From: Paenibacillus alkalitolerans
GTDB lineage: Bacteria; Bacillota; Bacilli; Paenibacillales; YIM-B00363
Reading direction: 5' to 3'
DNA: 64,000 nt
Assembly: GCF_016482785.1 (NCBI RefSeq)
Contig: NZ_JAEMXM010000001.1
Coordinates: forward strand, 695,767 to 759,766
Shown: positions 63,557-64,000 of the stretch, piece by piece
How positions within the stretch are numbered: position 1 is the first letter of the stretch
How the letters are laid out: every line of letters begins with the position of its first letter
Made by a program: the position numbers and the translations under genes
The notes under the pieces: model-generated
Seen by the model: the letters and a program-made list of their open reading frames with translations, nothing else
Told to the model about the DNA's origin: nothing
Databases searched by the model: none

Positions 63557-64000
63557 TTATTTATCGTTTTCCAACAACTCAATGATGACTTTAAGATTTT
63601 TGACCGTGTCCATATATGCATAACGGCCTCCTGTGTAATCGCCTTTCTGAATGAGGGGCATACCTTCGGCTTCCATCGCCGATATTTTATCGCCCATCCC
63701 TTCAACGGAAAATGCGATGTGGTGGACGCCTTCGCCGTGCGTATCCAGAAATTGTCTCCATGTGCTCGGGTGCTCATCCGGTTCAATGAGTTCCAATTGC
63801 AGCGAGCCCATATCAAAGAAAGCAAGCTTTGCTCTCGCCTCCGTCGGTTGACCGTTGTAACGCGCATTCGTTTTATCGAGCGTGTCGGTCAAAAACCATT
63901 TCGGTTTCTCAACCCCGAAGAAATCCGCGTAAGCTTGGGAAGTTTTCTCGATGTCCCGGACGATGAGTCCGATTTGCGTAATAAATTGAGTGCCTAACAT
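63557..64000 (-). CDS. VOC-fold protein (glyoxalase/methylmalonyl-CoA epimerase-like)
   Basis: A 147-residue protein whose ATG is exactly at the window edge, so any upstream signal is unseen. It has two beta-alpha-beta-beta-beta modules: FITQIGLIVRDIEKTSQAYADFFG and GEGVHHIAFSVEGMGDKI. Metal-ligand positions read Gln (TQI), Glu (LELIEP), His (VHHIAF) and Glu (IIELLEND). The first His is Gln, as in some methylmalonyl-CoA epimerases. GYMDT-type C-terminus (YMDTVKNLKVIIELLE) is standard. Substrate unknown. An 88-nt gap separates it from the channel gene, so co-transcription is uncertain. Confidence 0.85.
   Translation of the reverse strand: MLGTQFITQIGLIVRDIEKTSQAYADFFGVEKPKWFLTDTLDKTNARYNGQPTEARAKLAFFDMGSLQLELIEPDEHPSTWRQFLDTHGEGVHHIAFSVEGMGDKISAMEAEGMPLIQKGDYTGGRYAYMDTVKNLKVIIELLENDK

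Overview
The window looks like chromosomal DNA of a Gram-positive, spore-former-type Firmicute, most likely Paenibacillaceae (Paenibacillus/Cohnella-like). Evidence: secreted proteins with the copper amine oxidase N-terminal domain, YesMN-type two-component systems beside LplABC-type sugar importers, an mmg/bkd gene order like that of Bacillus subtilis, strong GGAGG-type ribosome binding sites, frequent TTG and GTG starts, and intermediate GC. I saw no rRNA, tRNA, CRISPR array, transposase, phage gene or origin.

Layout. 1-5.1 kb (+): three tandem paralogues of a secreted or lipid-anchored protein sharing one unnamed ~200-residue C-terminal domain, followed by a solute-binding lipoprotein. 5.15-8.7 kb (-): a DUF421 membrane protein, then a three-gene operon of UDP-sulfoquinovose synthase (SqdB), a SqdX-like glycosyltransferase and a GtrA-type membrane protein. 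9-23 kb: a FadR/FCD-type regulator (+) converging on a ten-gene minus-strand operon for branched-chain amino acid and propionate breakdown: BCKDH E1-alpha, E1-beta, E2, thiolase, 3-hydroxyacyl-CoA dehydrogenase, acyl-CoA dehydrogenase, fused B12 mutase IcmF, 2-methylcitrate synthase, methylcitrate dehydratase, methylisocitrate lyase. A perfect TTGGT-n3-ACCAA dyad plus a weaker copy two helical turns away lies upstream of it.

23-32.4 kb: a DUF4091 protein with an orphan PhnC-like ATPase, a DUF6376-like lipoprotein, an MFS transporter, glycolate oxidase GlcD-GlcF, an NAD-dependent epimerase, and three probable gene remnants (unknown, virginiamycin B lyase-like, GH3-like). 32.7-40.4 kb (-): response regulator, histidine kinase, two permeases, a solute-binding protein and a phytanoyl-CoA dioxygenase-like enzyme, with a cre-like CcpA site before the permeases. 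40.5-45.6 kb: a CheY-like protein paired with a degenerate GspE/PilB ATPase, DinB and GNAT proteins, and a CGNR regulator with reiterated GTAAC sites upstream. 45.6-57.4 kb: heparinase II/III-like protein, MarR-MMPL pair, two AraC regulators, a GH51 arabinofuranosidase and a PA-domain subtilase.

57.7-64 kb (-): an unknown protein, an ECF42-type sigma factor with its YCII/DGPF partner, and a tight five-gene operon: RCK-gated K+ channel, unknown protein, tiny lipoprotein ending in a Gly/Ser-rich GG tail, glutathionylspermidine-synthase-like ATP-grasp ligase, DUF350 membrane protein. That operon resembles E. coli ygiBC/yjfLMC and is the best candidate for a poorly described system: the lipoprotein tail is a plausible ligase substrate. 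A VOC-fold protein starts at the right edge.
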